From contig NADL03000471.1 in assembly GCA_002205965.3 (NCBI GenBank), positions 1,798,001-1,862,000 on the forward strand: DNA of 64,000 nucleotides. The letters are read 5' to 3'. Positions 31,700 through 45,060 of the stretch are shown piece by piece. Position 1 is the first letter of the stretch, and every line of letters begins with the position of its first letter. The position numbers were made by a program, and so were the translations under genes. Source of the DNA: Kappaphycus alvarezii. Lineage: Eukaryota > Rhodophyta > Florideophyceae > Gigartinales > Solieriaceae. The notes below the pieces were generated by a model. That model was not told the DNA's origin. It saw only the letters and a list, made by a program, of their open reading frames with translations, and ran no database searches.

Positions 31700-34600
31700 A
31701 AGTGGTACATATATTTAAATAGCACTCGGGCGTATCATGTTATACTTTGTTGTTTTCTTCTTTGAACATCTAATTGTGTACATAATGCTTCTCATTGATT
31801 AATATACATCACGATAGTCTGACTGGAAGAATCATATTGATACCGTAAGCAGTAGGAATCACAGAGAAGATGTAGAAATAAAACCAAAATTTGGTTAATT
31901 GATTTCTAATGCAACTGTAATGTATTTCAAAAATAAAGAAACAATTTGTTGGGTTTGAATCAAATAGAACCTCCGATGCATCATCCAAGCAACTGAAACC
32001 CTAAAAAGCGGATTAAACAAGATATTACTTTGAAAACTCCACCGGGCGTCCCCTGGGTAAAACCAAATGTAAAGTCACCAAATATATTTAAAATTTAAAT
32101 CAGCCAATGACACAGAGAAAGTAATCAGCGTAAATTAAGTTAACTTAGAAGAAAAATCGAACTATCGGTAATTCGAACATGATGTTCTGACATCATGGAA
32201 ACGCTTATTAATATTACTTACTCAATTTGTGATATTTCTTTTCTTCGAGCGTAATGTCACAATCGACTAAGTGATACTACCATAGTTTCAACGGCATTAT
32301 TAAGGGGCTTAATTTTTATTCACTCATTTGAATTCTCGCCATGAAGAATATGACCTTGTTTACTTCGAAGAACTCAAGATTCGGGCGCCGAAAAATTAGA
32401 TTACTTCTGAACTTTATTTCAGTGGTTTGAGATCTAAAAGAATTTATATGTATTTTTGGTGATCAATATTGGCGTTAGATATACACCGGTCAGAGATAAA
32501 GATGTCAGACATCTAAATTACTGTAAAGCAAAGATAGTTACATGGAACGAAGAAGATCGAAAGGTGAAACTTTTATATCTTTATGTATGCCAATCCTTCC
32601 TTTTTGTGCAACTTTTCAAGTGTTACGATCTACGTACATTGAAAAATCTGTCTCACAGAATTTTTGCAACTTACCTTTAATCTATGTCGAGGTCAAATTT
32701 TTGTTTCGTAATATTCTTCTAGTGATAAAGATAATTTTTATTTAACCTTTATTAGTGCCAAATACAACCTGAACATCCAAAAGTGACAATGAAGGCCGAA
32801 TTTTCTGATAGAAACTTTGAAACACTCTTTTCTATTAGCTATCACAAGATTATTAGCATTATGAGCAGTGACTCCACTCATTGACATCTTTCGGTCAGAT
32901 GAAGGGTTTAAAATTCTAAAGACCATCCATTTTCATATTAAAAATGCCTGAGTAAATTTACCTGTTGCTTTACTGATACTTAATGTATAGAAACTAAAAG
33001 GGGATTTTTGCTTTTTTCGAAAGCAATGATGAGAATAATTGTTGCAAGTAGACATTTGGTAACTATACAGTATTAAAATTGTTTTAAGAATGATCCACTC
33101 TTCAGGAATTACTTTATGACAGATATTACCATATCATTAAGTTTCTTTTGGAAATACAACGTATTCATTGATTGAGGTAAACAACGTATTTCAAATATAT
33201 TTTAATATATAGCTTTAAATGATTTAAATTCATCATCACGTTTCTGAGAGCTCTTATAACGTAAAAATGACATTTCGAAGCAAAAGAATAGTTCTAACCA
33301 ATAAAAATACCGCTCTTTGCAAAATGAAATAATTGTCCTTTATCAGAACCGTTGAACATCAAGACAAATGTTTTTGAAAGCAACGCAATTTTGTGTATTT
33401 TATGTTCTAAAGGCTTAAAATACATCCAGATTGAAAGATAAAGCAACCTATACAATTTTTGTCTCCATTTAGCGAAAATTCCGATAGCCCATCTTTCTCA
33501 CTGTTTTTTCACATATTGAGAAGTTAAATTGTTAGAGATAATTTATGTTCAGATCAAAATTTAAACATTCAGTACATACCTTTTTGCATTTTTTGGGTTA
33601 AAATAGAAACAAAATTTACACAATTAAATCTATAACAATTTCTGATATTGTTACTGGCTTCAAATAACATTTTCAGCCCATCAGTACCCTTTTTATAATT
33701 AAATTAGACACATAAGAGAGGGAACACAGTAATGAATTTAATTTATAAATTGATGTTTTTTGATTAATGCATAGAGTCCAAGTAATAAATTCACTGTAAA
33801 ATTTATGACTCATTTTGAACAATAAAGCAAATTCTTAATATTTCGGACTCACACTGGCGTATATAGGGTCACATATTTTCCGCAGAGAACACTCCTAACT
33901 GAAACATTCTTGAAAAGTTTTCCCTATTGAGACCCAATCTTTGTCCAAATTCGAGACAAAAATATAAAATGTGCTCTTGTTATACTGAGAGCTACCTTTT
34001 CGTAGGCATGCATGAATAAATGGAAAGCATAAAAGTATCGAGATTTTAAATAATAGTGGATCATCATGATCATTCAGAACGAGAAAACGAAGCTCTCCAT
34101 GTAGAACGCAGCTGTCTTCGGATTTTATCAGTCGTGCAATATTTTTTTTAGATATCAAAAAATTTGAAAAAATTAAACAATGGGTCACATTGATTAGAAA
34201 TTTTACGTTTAACGGAACCAATCAATCGTTTTACTCTCCTTTCATTTCAAATAATTCTTTTCTCGTTTACTTTCTAATCAGAATTGTTAAATATAGGAGC
34301 TGGCCCTTTGAATGTGAGGAATTGATTTCATTGGAATTGCAAATTAAGCGAATCTGTCGATTTCGAAAATATTTTGATACCATAAAGCGGTAATTGCTGA
34401 TGACCTGCTTGCCTGCCTAGAATTAATACCCCTAGTTTACAGCTGTTAAGAATAATTCTTTGGTGCTTTCTTGCTAGGGGCAACACTATGCATTGGAGTG
34501 CATTTTCACATTACAGTGTATCTTAATGCAATCTAAGTAATGATAGAATACGTCATTTTACACTCTTTTATTCCAAAACTTGTCCCAGAAACTTTAAAAT

Positions 34601-35870
34601 ACTCTATGATCAGCTACAAGTGCTGTAATGGAGAGAATGTCCGGATGGATGGTCGATTTTACTTCTTCCTTGCTTGGAAACCCTACAAGAATTTAGTTAT
34701 GCAGATGTACCGCTTTCTCCAATACTTATTTTGTTTGTCAATAGGCATTGGGAAAGCAATATTGTTCCCATATCGTTTGCTTACGGGGGAAATGAAAGAT
34801 AAAATGTGCGGTTACCCCGTCTCTTCGGGTAAATCTGGCCATTTACGATTTTGCACGGCAAATTTGAATTTAGTAAGTGCCTGTAAACTCGCTTCAAAAA
34901 TATAAAGTCGTAATTAGTCCATCCAGTTAAATTTTGGCGGTAGCACACGAAGTAAATAAAATCCCTAAATCCTCTAATACACTAGTTTCGGTCAAATTGA
35001 AGAAATATTATACTTGTAATTCTTATGATATTGAGGGTTTAGTATCCCTATAGCCCTGAAAAAGTGTATTCATATGGACGCAATGGTCGATAAAGAGTTT
35101 AAAAGTGCCTTGAGTCATGAGAAAGATAAAAAATTTCAGTTTAATTGTAGTTTTTTGCTCCTGGATCTGTGTTTTTGAGCGGGGAAGAGGAACAAACGCT
35201 TTCATTGTACTATAAGTTTCTTTACGGACTTTTAAAGACCAAAATGTAGCATCTTTTCCAGAAGATGCCTCAAGTACGCCGATTGAGGATATGCAGTTTG
35301 ATTGAAATAAGCTCAATTTTGACCATTCAATAGCATTACGTGAAAGATAAACAGGTACTAAGATAAATGTTTATGTTTCAAAGGAAGAAATGGAATTTAA
35401 AACGGTATAAATTACAATTAAAGCTCACCGAGAGAAAAGGGAGCAAGTTGAGTTTGTTTTATCTCAAGGTGCCCAGTTTATTACATTACAGTGGTCCTCG
35501 TTATACTAAAGCCACTTGTATGAAACATCCCTTTGTTGAAAGACGTTGCCATCTAAAGCGCGGTTACTGCTCTGAGAGTCCGTAAAGACCGTTTCTTTCT
35601 TTACCTTTATACGAAAAAAGAATATAGAACCATAATTTTAAATTCTCTATTTTCATTAGTTTGGGGGGTTGAACTTTTCTATAGAACGGCGCACAATGCC
35701 TGAAAGACGTTATTAATGTACATATTTTCCCATCTTATCCTAACATAACATGAACGTTGCTGCAATTCATGTCAAACGATCGCCTTTACAAACTTAAACT
35801 AATACAAAGCACACCATTCAACTGTGATTCTGCCCAGATTAGAAATGATACGCGTGTAATCACAGGCAAT
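31700..35870. other. AT-rich stretch, no gene recognised
   Basis: Long AT-rich DNA with scattered short frames on both strands. The largest (34540-34905 plus, 121 codons; 34221-33895 minus, 108 codons; 35316-35023 minus, 97 codons) show no recognised motif. Nothing structural beyond the base composition was seen. Confidence 0.35.
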
Positions 35871-35878
35871 CTCCCCAA

Positions 35879-38070
35879 ATGAATAAAGTGAGATGTATTA
35901 AAGTGAAAAAGGCTCCACACAGTTGGGTCATTTCAAGAACACAGAACAAGCAGCTATGCGTCGCAACGTGCTCAAAAATAGGCAGCCTCGCTATCCAGAG
36001 CGAGATACGGAAACTTGTAGCAATGGCGCAGATGTACGCCTCCAAAGCATCGCAATGGGCTCAAACAACTCAAACTAAACTTCCAACTCTCATCCCGTAC
36101 TTTCACGACTTTCATCTGAAAAACGGGATAAATGCAGTTATCCCGACAACAGACCAAGCAAAACAGACGCAGCGCAACCGGCCATCTAATCGTCTATTTA
36201 ATGGCTACACAATCAGAACAGCTAGAAAACTGTCTAGCGGTGACATCATAAGAGAAAAAGGAAAGAGGTTACTAAAGGAAGTAACAATCTTCTACCAAGC
36301 AGTGAAAAATTGCTTTGAAATTCACATCTGGATGGCTATGGCATTTTCAGAGGAGGTGGAACTTGAAGAGTAGGAAGTTACATGGTGAATCTGGAGATGC
36401 TGATGAGAATGCGGTCAGAAAACGCTTCCAAGTTTAATTCAGAGTTGCCGTCAGTACCAAAGATGACATCTTTAATGCTGATGAACTGGACTGAACTATG
36501 CTATGCCGCCTGATCGCACAGTTTCTGTCTCTCCCATGTCTGGAAGAAAGACAAACGCAGGTTGACTATCTTAGTATGTGCGAACGCATCAGGGAACGAA
36601 AAGTACCGCTTTTCATTCTTGGAAACGCAAAAAATCCGCGTTGCTTTAAAAAAAAGTCTGATGCGCTCGACTCGGCCTACTGTATGCTGCTGGAAGGTGA
36701 TCTCTCAGCGCTTGGCCCAGCAGAATGGCGTGCAAACGCACATGCGATCTGGGGACGAATTCAAAAGATTTTTTTCGATTTTGGCCCGACCATTGGTCGG
36801 GAGTAGCCGCATTGTTGGAATTTGTGCAACACACCCACGTGGCACCAAACCATTACAGGATTCACTGTAAGCACTAGTATCTAGGTTTCTAGCCTTGGCA
36901 CGTTGCTCTCTAGGTTTAATGACTCGCTTATTCATCTAAGCGTGCTACATAATAATAATGTCTACTGTTGATCCCTATGGATGTAAGTGTGGGCACTCTA
37001 AACAAATGCGAGCTGGTACTCGCCTTTCCTATGCCACCTTAATAGAGTCATAGTTACTCCCGCTGTTTACCTGCGCTTGATTGAATCTCTTCACTTTGAC
37101 ATTCAGAGCACTGCAAATGAGCTTGGTTTTGACTACGGTTGGAACAAAAAAAGGGTGGATGACGATTCATTATTTTTTGATGGCTTCGTCGATTTGATGC
37201 TTATATTTTTCGCACCCCGGGTTGAAAAATTATGTTTTTGTTGGACAATTTTTCAGGTCACGGCTCATTGCAGTGTTTACCACGTTTACAAACTGCGCAA
37301 GTTTTATTTCTTCTTGCGAACACAACTTCTATTCTACAGCCAATGGGCGGTGGGATTATTGCTTTCCTGAAGCACAGATACAGAAGTATGCAATAAGTAG
37401 AGCTCTGGATTTTATTAATCATAATACCTCTGATATTTATAAGTTTGATCAACTCACTGCTATGAAGTATGTTCAAGCAATATGGCATGAATTAGAAGCT
37501 GACATAATTGTGAACTGTTGGAAAAAAATGTGGGCTGCTAGGCAAGTAACGAAGTATGGACACTGTCGTTTCGATCGTATCAATAATGAGACTTCTCATT
37601 TGCAAAGTGCTGTAGATGAATTAGTGGGCAATGCTATACGGATTATTGTGGACAATCTTTTGAATTCTGAGGACAAAGACTACTTGGAACATATCCCTGA
37701 GGATAAAATTGCGGAGGTAGTCGTACAATACATCCACTGTGAGGAAGAGGTTGATGGTATCGACAGCAATGTACCGAAAAATACTCTACCACTTGCAGAA
37801 CAATGTGCTATTCTTGGGAGGGCAATTGAAGTCTGCAAGAGCCAGGTGAGTGTAAATTTGAGGATTGTTAGGAGCTTTCGCCTACTGTGTCGCTCTTTAA
37901 TCGTGCTGCTGCACGGAGTATGCAGCAGTCGACTAAAGACAAGTTTCTCAAAAAAAATTGTGTCACGTTCCCCAAGAAATATCTCGTTGTTAGAAACATA
38001 ACCAGTGGGACCAAGAGGTTTCTTACAACGAGAGACGACTGTAGATAGTTTACGGTGGAGTACGTTTTGG
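35879..38070 (+). mobile_element. Decayed pogo/Tigger (Tc1/mariner superfamily) element
   Basis: Plus-strand fragments of one DDE transposase with CENP-B/jerky-type architecture run in order over about 2 kb. Terminal inverted repeats were not located by eye, so the element limits are those of the coding remnants. Confidence 0.65.
35879..38070 (+). pseudogene. Pogo/Tigger-like DDE transposase, frameshifted
   Basis: The N-terminal part (35879-36373) has DIIREKGKRLLKEV, as in the CENP-B-type DNA-binding domain, then RKLHGESGDADENAV in another frame. The catalytic domain starts with DDIFNADEL (first Asp at 36480-36482), followed by MPPDRTVSVSPMSGRK, RLTILVCANASGNEKYRF and KNPRCFKK, all typical of Tigger/pogo. 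The second catalytic block is damaged (VGICATHPRGTK, lacking the D-N). The C-terminal frame 37222-38001 stays open for 259 codons and contains YKFDQLTAMKYVQAIW and IVNCWKKMW, the conserved end of the DDE_1 fold. Stops and frame changes occur at several points between 36370 and 37220. Confidence 0.75.
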
Positions 38071-38133
38071 TGCAAATAAACGTACAGGTGTCCACGTGAA
38101 ACAATCCGTAGTTCAAAGTAATGATCAGGTCTA

Positions 38134-39300
38134 TTGCGGAAAAACGGTCACCGCATCGGTCGAGCGCTTGCCCCAAGGCATCACAGCGTTATCAATTTTC
38201 ACATTGTGATGGCGATAGATTCTTTTCAGGATCTTTACATATACCTATTGCAAAGATTAATACAGACTTGGGCCGACTTCGGAAACTTCGACGCTCGAAT
38301 TTTTCATATCAATACCGTTGTTTTCAATCTTAGTACTTATAAAAGAAAGCAGGAACTAACCAACTTCTGTTTTGAGAAGCAAGTTTTTGCTCGAAAAAGC
38401 GACAAAATTGTTTATGTCACTTGCATAACTGCCCATAATAGGTATAGCCGTGCCCTCGTAACGGTCTGTTGTATACTACTCCGTCGCCTTTCTTCCGATT
38501 CGATATGATATGAACTGAGATCGCTACATGGCATTCGATGTCCTCACCAAGGCGAGGTTTTATGGGAACTATCAGAGCGCTTTTGGAAATCTAAATTTCA
38601 TTTGTTATCTACTTTCAAGCACAAATTTTTAAGATCCAGAACCGCCGTATATTCAAATACAATTATAGAGGCAGTGAATACATCGGACACTTGCCTGGGA
38701 TTTAAAGACTGCACTAAAAAAAAGATTAGTCTTCCCAATGATGATGTGTCGAACCGTTACGCGTGCTCCAGCGGCCAAAAATCCTTTCATTTTATTATTA
38801 GCAGACAGTTAATACTTCCAATGGTCTGATATTTTATCTGTTCGGGCTCGAAGTTGGTCTCATGCAAAATATTACGCTCAGGAGATGTTCAGGTATTGAA
38901 AAATCCTGGAAGAGGCGGATATTATTGACGGTAGGATTTCTTGCATTTATGGCTATGCAGCATGCATTCTAAGGCCTTGTTTACAAGCTTAAATCGACAT
39001 GATTACTGCTAAGCCGGAGCAGAAAATCTATAATACAGATATGATCAAGGATAGTACATCCGTGGAGTTGAATTAGAGACCTGGAGCAGATGTGAGTAAG
39101 GAACGATTTTCGTGCATGTTAGAAGTCCTTAAATTCCTTATGGGGTCGCTTAATGACCGGTCAGCTGCGCTGCTTAAATTCAAAACATGTATGGAAAAAG
39201 GCAGTTCGATTAGAATGGAGTTTTACTGCATACCTCCAAAGTTCGATGAATATGTGTCGTTGTAAACGAATACCTTATTGAGGTTAAGCAGCAAGCTGAG
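38134..39300 (+). pseudogene. PIF/Harbinger transposase (DDE nuclease)
   Basis: The N-terminal helical part reads VCCILLRRLSSD near 38470 (usual ALCILLRRLAYP). The frame 38602-38829 contains LGFKDCTKKKISL (first catalytic Asp at 38707-38709, usual GFxDGT) and RYACSSGQKSFHFI (usual R-x-x-Y-x-G-H-K-R). In the next frames come GLEVGLMQN, then GRISCIYGYAACILRPCLQA, where the second catalytic Asp of Y-G-D-x-A-Y is Tyr at 38955-38957. STSVELN follows, with the Glu at 39065-39067, 37 residues later. Frame changes and stops make it inactive. The Asp-Asp-Glu spacing matches the copy at 62 kb. Confidence 0.72.
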
Positions 39301-40257
39301 CACGTGCCTAAATAATCTGACGAAATATTCCTAGCCAAAAGCTCCAGAATGATCACCATCTGATTCCTCTGCGCTGTTGCCTGCTTACGTTCCTAATTCT
39401 CCAATTCGAATAGCTTCTCATCCAAGTCGAGCCTACGAGCTTTATTTCGCTACGAAGATTAAGAACGCGCGCAATATTTCATAACTCTTGCACGCTCTAT
39501 TTCAATACGCTGGTCTTCTAGTGCAACACTCTTCTCGTCCATTTTTTTTGTTCCTCCACTTGCTTAAGAAAAATATGAAATACATTCATGCTGTAGTCCT
39601 ACATTCTCGCATAGAGCCCGCTTTTTACCATTTCAATTCTCGTTCATGCTGTAACGCTCCTAGAAGTCCTCTAGTCAATCCCCACGTATCAATACCATAC
39701 CATGGATCCCCTCCCCCTGTTGCCACCAATGTTTTCTCTTCATGCGTTTCTTGTCCTTCTCCGCACGCAATGATTCATTAATGCCATTTATTTCCACAAT
39801 ATCATCATCAAAAAGCACTTCTTTTTCTATGTTGCTACACACAATGCAGGAATATGTAGCGTTTTTTTCACTTTTTCGCGTCTGCTGGAGATCAAACTCT
39901 TGAAAAGATCGCCTAGCGTTTTCCAGACAGCTTTTGCATCAGCTCGAATGCAACGGGCTGAATCATACTCAGGAATGACTTCAGAGCTTTGTTAAAAAAC
40001 GCATCTGGCTCACCCTGCTTGTAAATAAGGGCGTTTGCGATGTGCACACACCGAAGCAGGGAAATTTCTTTCATGTCAGAGAATCGGAAACGTTTTACGT
40101 TCACTATTCGCGGTGTAATCAGTGGTGGAAGCGGAGACGTTGTGTTAATATCGTTGGGTTCATTCAAGGGAGTCACAACGGGGAAAGAAGGCGCTACTGT
40201 ACTTTTGCTGGCCTCCAAATAGGTAATTGTGTTTTTATCACGAGTGAGCTCGCCCAT
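39300..40257 (-). pseudogene. SANT/Myb-like protein of Harbinger element
   Basis: The 114-codon frame 40257-39913 has a Pro/Thr-rich start, then RFRFSDMKEISLLRCVH and a helical segment with DAFFNKALKSFL. Read on in the next frame it gives AVWKTLGDLFKSLISSRR, matching the W-K-T-V-x-D-R-F-K-x-L third helix of these SANT-like domains. A later segment has EKEVLFDDDIVEINGINE and Lys/Arg-rich sequence. In PIF/Harbinger elements such a protein brings the nuclease to the DNA ends and into the nucleus. Stops and frameshifts interrupt it. Confidence 0.6.
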
Positions 40258-40599
40258 CGCAACAAGAGGGGGGTAAGGGCGTCGGCAGGCGAGAGAAGCT
40301 GAGTTTGTCTGCGAGTAAGATTTTCGAGTGGACTAGGGCTCGGTGGAAAAGGCCTTGGGCGGATTGGACATCAGGGGGTGAGGGCGTCGGTGCCAGTTTG
40401 TACGAATAGTTTTCGTGAAAACAGCGCTTGCACGAAATTTCTTATCTGTTTCTCACACATATTGCGTGCTCATCTCACAACCGGGCAACGTATGTTACGT
40501 TTCTACAATTTATTCGATGATTACTGCCTCATACAATCTCTAATGACTCAGTTTACAGGCAAAATTACATGCTTCCATCTTACGATAAAAGCTTAATAA

Positions 40600-43500
40600 A
40601 ATATATGAGACATTTGGCACAAGAATTGTACAGCAAGAAACTGAAAAGGTACCTAAAATGGGTCACAGAGCATACTATTTCCAACAAAACTGGAATTTAT
40701 CTGACAATATGCAGCAATAATTGATGCACTGACTCAAATGTTTTTATAATTTATGCTTGTAATCATTTCATGACTAATTACTTGAGCCGAGGAATATCGT
40801 TTCTATAAGTATATCTCAGAATCGAGGATGTAAACTATGGGGCGTAAGGGTTATTTTCCGTCCTTATCTTCTCCAAATTTACGAATCTTTCTGACATTAT
40901 GCTGTAATTTTTCCCTTTACATTTCTTCTTTAGTTTATTTCATATGGATGTAGTTATTCTTATTTTTAATTACATCATTAAAGTTTTCTTCAATATGTAT
41001 AAACTAAGATGATTCCATAAAGAGTGAAAAACTATTTTTAATTGTGAACTTCTGAGTTTTATGCGAAACAGGTCATTTTCAGTCTCTTAAATTGATCGAA
41101 TGGGCCTTGAGAAACAATTTCATGTTCACAAACTACACTCTGGTCCTTTTTTCCAATTTATCCGGAATATATGTAACGAAATTGTCATCAAATCCAGCGT
41201 GAATTATTTTTCAGTGTTTTGGTAAGATTCCAAAAGGATTCAAGGAGTTTATAAGTTACTGGCAAGGCCTGAAAAACTCCGAAATGTAACGAATGAAAGA
41301 TTAGAGAAGTTTCTTGCAACGGAAGTGGCGTTTCTTATTTAATTTTCTGACTAAATCAAGGCTTTTTGTAAATCGAACTGGCTGATTATTTATAGGGGAA
41401 CTTAAGCGCTTCTTGGAATTGCAAACAATAGGCTCACTGAAAGTAAAAATCCTGATTTTCTTGGATGGACGGCTAAATGGTTTAAAACGCTTTAATCTTT
41501 GAGCTTTCAGGGTGTATGGAGAAACTTTTGACCGCTATATTTCTGCTATAGATTAGTAGATTGGTAATTGAAGTGAATTAAAAACACTATCTTAGAAAGA
41601 TATCGTCAGTGCAGCTGAGACATGATTTCATTTAGAGTTGGCTCCCAGTTAATCAAATTCAATAGAGAGGATTGCTTAGAAGAATTTAATGAAGAATTTA
41701 ATTAGTTTAATGCGCTATTACGATGTAAAAGTCTCATAAAACCTGAAATATTCGTGACTAGCTCTGTATTACGTCATAAGGCGTGCAGTAAAATGTTCAG
41801 TGCTGACATTGGAATCGCCTGTCATCTGACCGAAAAGGTCTGGGTGACTTCCGATATTATCCGTGGCCTTCATAAGCGATTAGATATTTAAACGGCAAAA
41901 ATTTTTGTTAGGAAAGCAATGCTGCCGATTGAACACTGCAGTGAAAATGGCGCTGTTGAAACGAGCCCTCAACTGTTAAATGTTGAGGTTCCTTTTTTAC
42001 CACTGAATACTACTTACCGTATTCTGGCAGTAGGTGAGAGAGGATAATTGCCACCATGAAGGCTCACTATCCTCAATTTTAGAAGAAGCGAGCCTTAGAC
42101 CGAACAGGTGAAGTATGTTAAAAATATTTACAAAATGGATTTTTTGAGTGGCTTTTTCATTAAAGGGAATCTAGATATAACTATCTCCTATCTCCGAGTT
42201 TCACCCAAGACCTCTGCGAAATACAAGACTTTTTGACTGTATGAGATTTTCATAATGAAGAAGGAACTTTCCTGAGTTTATGAGGATATGAATCACAGAT
42301 TTAATTGCTTTCGGTCAAATTTTACGGCCAACCGGACAATATGTGGATATCAATATGCTTTTGCGAATGAGAAGAAGAATTTAGCGGCAAGTTTTTCATG
42401 TAAATAAAGCCCTGATTATCATTACAAAACGAATAATTCATTGCAGCTGGAGGTTAACTCGCATAAATTGATGCCGAGGAGCCATAATACTCACTTTTGG
42501 AGCAAATAAGAGTATTGGCTCTAGCAACATGTATTTTGGATAGGCGTAGCGTTGCGGTGAGGAAAACTATCAAAAGTTCCCAAAACCATTGATTATGGAA
42601 ATATGATGAGTTCTCAGATGAGATCCTGGAAATCTACAGGCAATTTCAAATAGTTTTAAATACCAAAAAAAAATTTGAATATCCCATGCATTCTAGTCTA
42701 TAAAAAAGACCGGTTCATTCAGTACTGTCTACTTAAGCTGTAAATTGAGATTAACTTGTTCAATAAGATTGTATGCGTATGCCCTCATGAGGTTCCAAAT
42801 TAGGAAGCAATTGACTAGATAAAACACATATCTTTTTTATTCAAACTTTGATTTTGGAAAAGATTTTCTTCGACTAGCCTGCAAAGCCTCATGGAGATTT
42901 TACCTATACCTTCTTGTTTCAGTCGGATTTGTTTTGATCACAAAAAACGTTTTACTTCTCGAAAAGAAACTTTCATTAATAGTCTAAAAGATATAATGTT
43001 GGAAAAGAAGTCATTTGAGAAATAAAATTCTCATCTTGGTATGTATTTGCTCGTCAAAGTGTTAGAGGCTTTAGCAGTGTTTCACAAAAATGAAATACCA
43101 ATGTTCAAAAATTCCCCCCTAGTTCATATGGAGGCAGTTTCTAGAATATTCCGCCGTTTTGCATCTCATTGTAGGGAATTCGTTATTATCGTAAGATAAA
43201 ATGGGTATACTTGTTTTTATGAGAGAGAACGATATTTGTCATTTTTCTTTCATCAATGATCATCTTTGCATTCAATTCTGTTTTAAATCAATTTGTTCCA
43301 AACATATGTGAATGAATATATTGTAGCCAAAGTTTGAATTATGGGGATTTATTCAGAATTTTTAATTTGGGTGAAAACTCTTACTCAGTTTTTAGCCCAT
43401 GGACAGAAATACATCACCACAAATACTTGAAAACTTTCCTATTTCCCGTATATGGCTAAAATTTGTTCACGAAGAACAAATGCAGTGGTTCCATCTCTAC

Positions 43501-44650
43501 TTATGCTTTATGTGCAATTTTTTACATTTAAAAGCGTTATCACTTTAAGATATTTTTACGGATATTTAAAAATGCATGGAAATTTTCTGCTTTCAAGCCC
43601 TATAGTAGGACTGCAGTGGACAACTTAGAAACTAATTGCTGTCAATGAGTTGTTGTTTGACATGGAAAAAGATTACTACAATGATTCTACAATAGGTAAG
43701 GACAAATACTCAAATCCTTGTTGAGCCTTCCATTCTTTTACCGTATCGACGTAAAATCTCGGCTACCTTCAACATTATTGCAAGCGAGGAACATCCAGTG
43801 CCTCAAATAAGAAAGTGATCAAAAATCGGTACAGAGATATTACACCTTATGCGGCCTCATGGAGCAGTCCAAACCCCTTACGAATGGAATCGCTTTCATT
43901 TTCACGCAGTCGCTTTCTTCGCTTTAAAAAATTCGTCTAGGATCTCCAAAAATTTCAGGATACCATGGACGGATTTTAGGTAGCATTAGAGATTATTTCC
44001 GAGTTGACGCAAAAGTCTGCGGTAACAGCCAGAGTATCCTGGTGCTAACTTAGAACTGCATGGTTTTAGAGATTAAACGGAGATTACATTGTTTCTTAAT
44101 CTCATCCTTCGATAGTTGATAATACGTAATATTTTTTGCTTACTACTCTTTAGTTCAGTAATTTTCGATTCGGAGGACTTTCTTTTGCAGTCATGGTGAT
44201 GTCCTACTATCTTTTATGGCGTTCTCCCAGACTGTCATGGTCGCGACCCTAATGGAACGTTCCCCATGTGGAATAGAGTCGATTGCATCTCTCAAAAGTG
44301 AAACACCCAGACCTTTACCTATTTAGTTCTGGATTTGTACCACAAAGTTTCGAAGTTTTCAGCAAAAAGGCTTCCAATCATTCGAGAGCAGCATTCGGGC
44401 TTTCTTCGCAACAAAATTTGTAGGGTCATATGAGTCACGGTAGGAGACTATTCTACCCTATCCTTAGAGCAGACGTCCGCCTTTATGAACCCACTGCACC
44501 GTAAGGCAAGGGTAACGCCTTTCTTGATTTGAGATATATAGGTTGATACCTGTCAAGAAGCTCTAAACCTAGGCGGCCAGTACCAATAAGATTTGGGATG
44601 GGGGAGCGTTTAAAACGGTTGCCCGAGAACAGTTACCTCGAATCATTTGT
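40600..44650. other. 4-kb AT-rich stretch without open frames
   Basis: No frame of 60 codons or more occurs on either strand over four kilobases, unusual even for this window. No tandem repeat, hairpin cluster or RNA gene was recognised. It is best described as old noncoding or fully decayed DNA. Confidence 0.4.
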
Positions 44651-44653
44651 TTC

Positions 44654-45060
44654 TCATTTTTTTGCAACGCCAGCATGACGAGATCGACAGTACTTTGAGT
44701 TTTCTTCCATCGCTACACCGCTGTTAGGATGAATCAACGCAAAATGCGCAATAATGCAGGTGGACAAAGTTAAGTCCAGATGGCCGGATAGAGTCTGTTC
44801 CCCCTCCTTATCGTTGCATGACAAGGTCACCTTATCCTCTTTCATTTTAATTGTCTTTGAATGAGTTATAAATGTTGTAAAGTAATGATGTATGTTCGCA
44901 GTGTACTTGTCCGTAAGGCAGTAAAATTTTTCCTGGGATCTCTACGGTGCTTTTTGGCATTTTCATGTGTAGGTTGAGACCTAATTGTCTTTAGCAATTG
45001 GAACGGGTCCTTAATCTCTAGTATAGAAACCATTTGATGTAAACTTTTCACAGTACTCAC
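44654..45060 (-). other. Two short adjacent minus-strand frames, unidentified
   Basis: Frames 45060-44866 (64 codons, Lys/Arg/His-rich after residue 30) and 44845-44654 (63 codons) follow each other on the minus strand and could be pieces of one decayed protein. A vague likeness of the second to a retroelement RNase H start was too weak to use. Confidence 0.2.

Larger units (their letters stand above)
27879..31700. other. Mosaic of short dispersed repeats
   Basis: Interspersed fragments of the P1, P2, P3 and 107-bp repeats occupy much of this stretch. A 121-codon plus frame (28441-28806) overlaps two P3 copies, so it is probably part of an unidentified element. Frames 30471-30737 and 31069-31446 are unassigned. 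G-runs occur at 28401-28408 and about 30450-30459. Confidence 0.35.
38050..40400. mobile_element. PIF/Harbinger element, two convergent genes
   Basis: A plus-strand Harbinger nuclease pseudogene (38134-39300) faces a minus-strand SANT/Myb-like pseudogene (40257 to about 39300). A nuclease gene plus a SANT/Myb-like partner is the standard content of PIF/Harbinger transposons. Terminal inverted repeats and the TWA-type target duplication were not located by eye, so the limits are approximate. Confidence 0.65.

Noticed and set aside
36562..36935. Minus-strand frames of 62-76 codons in the transposase region
   Set aside because: Antisense to plus-strand pogo/Tigger catalytic motifs.
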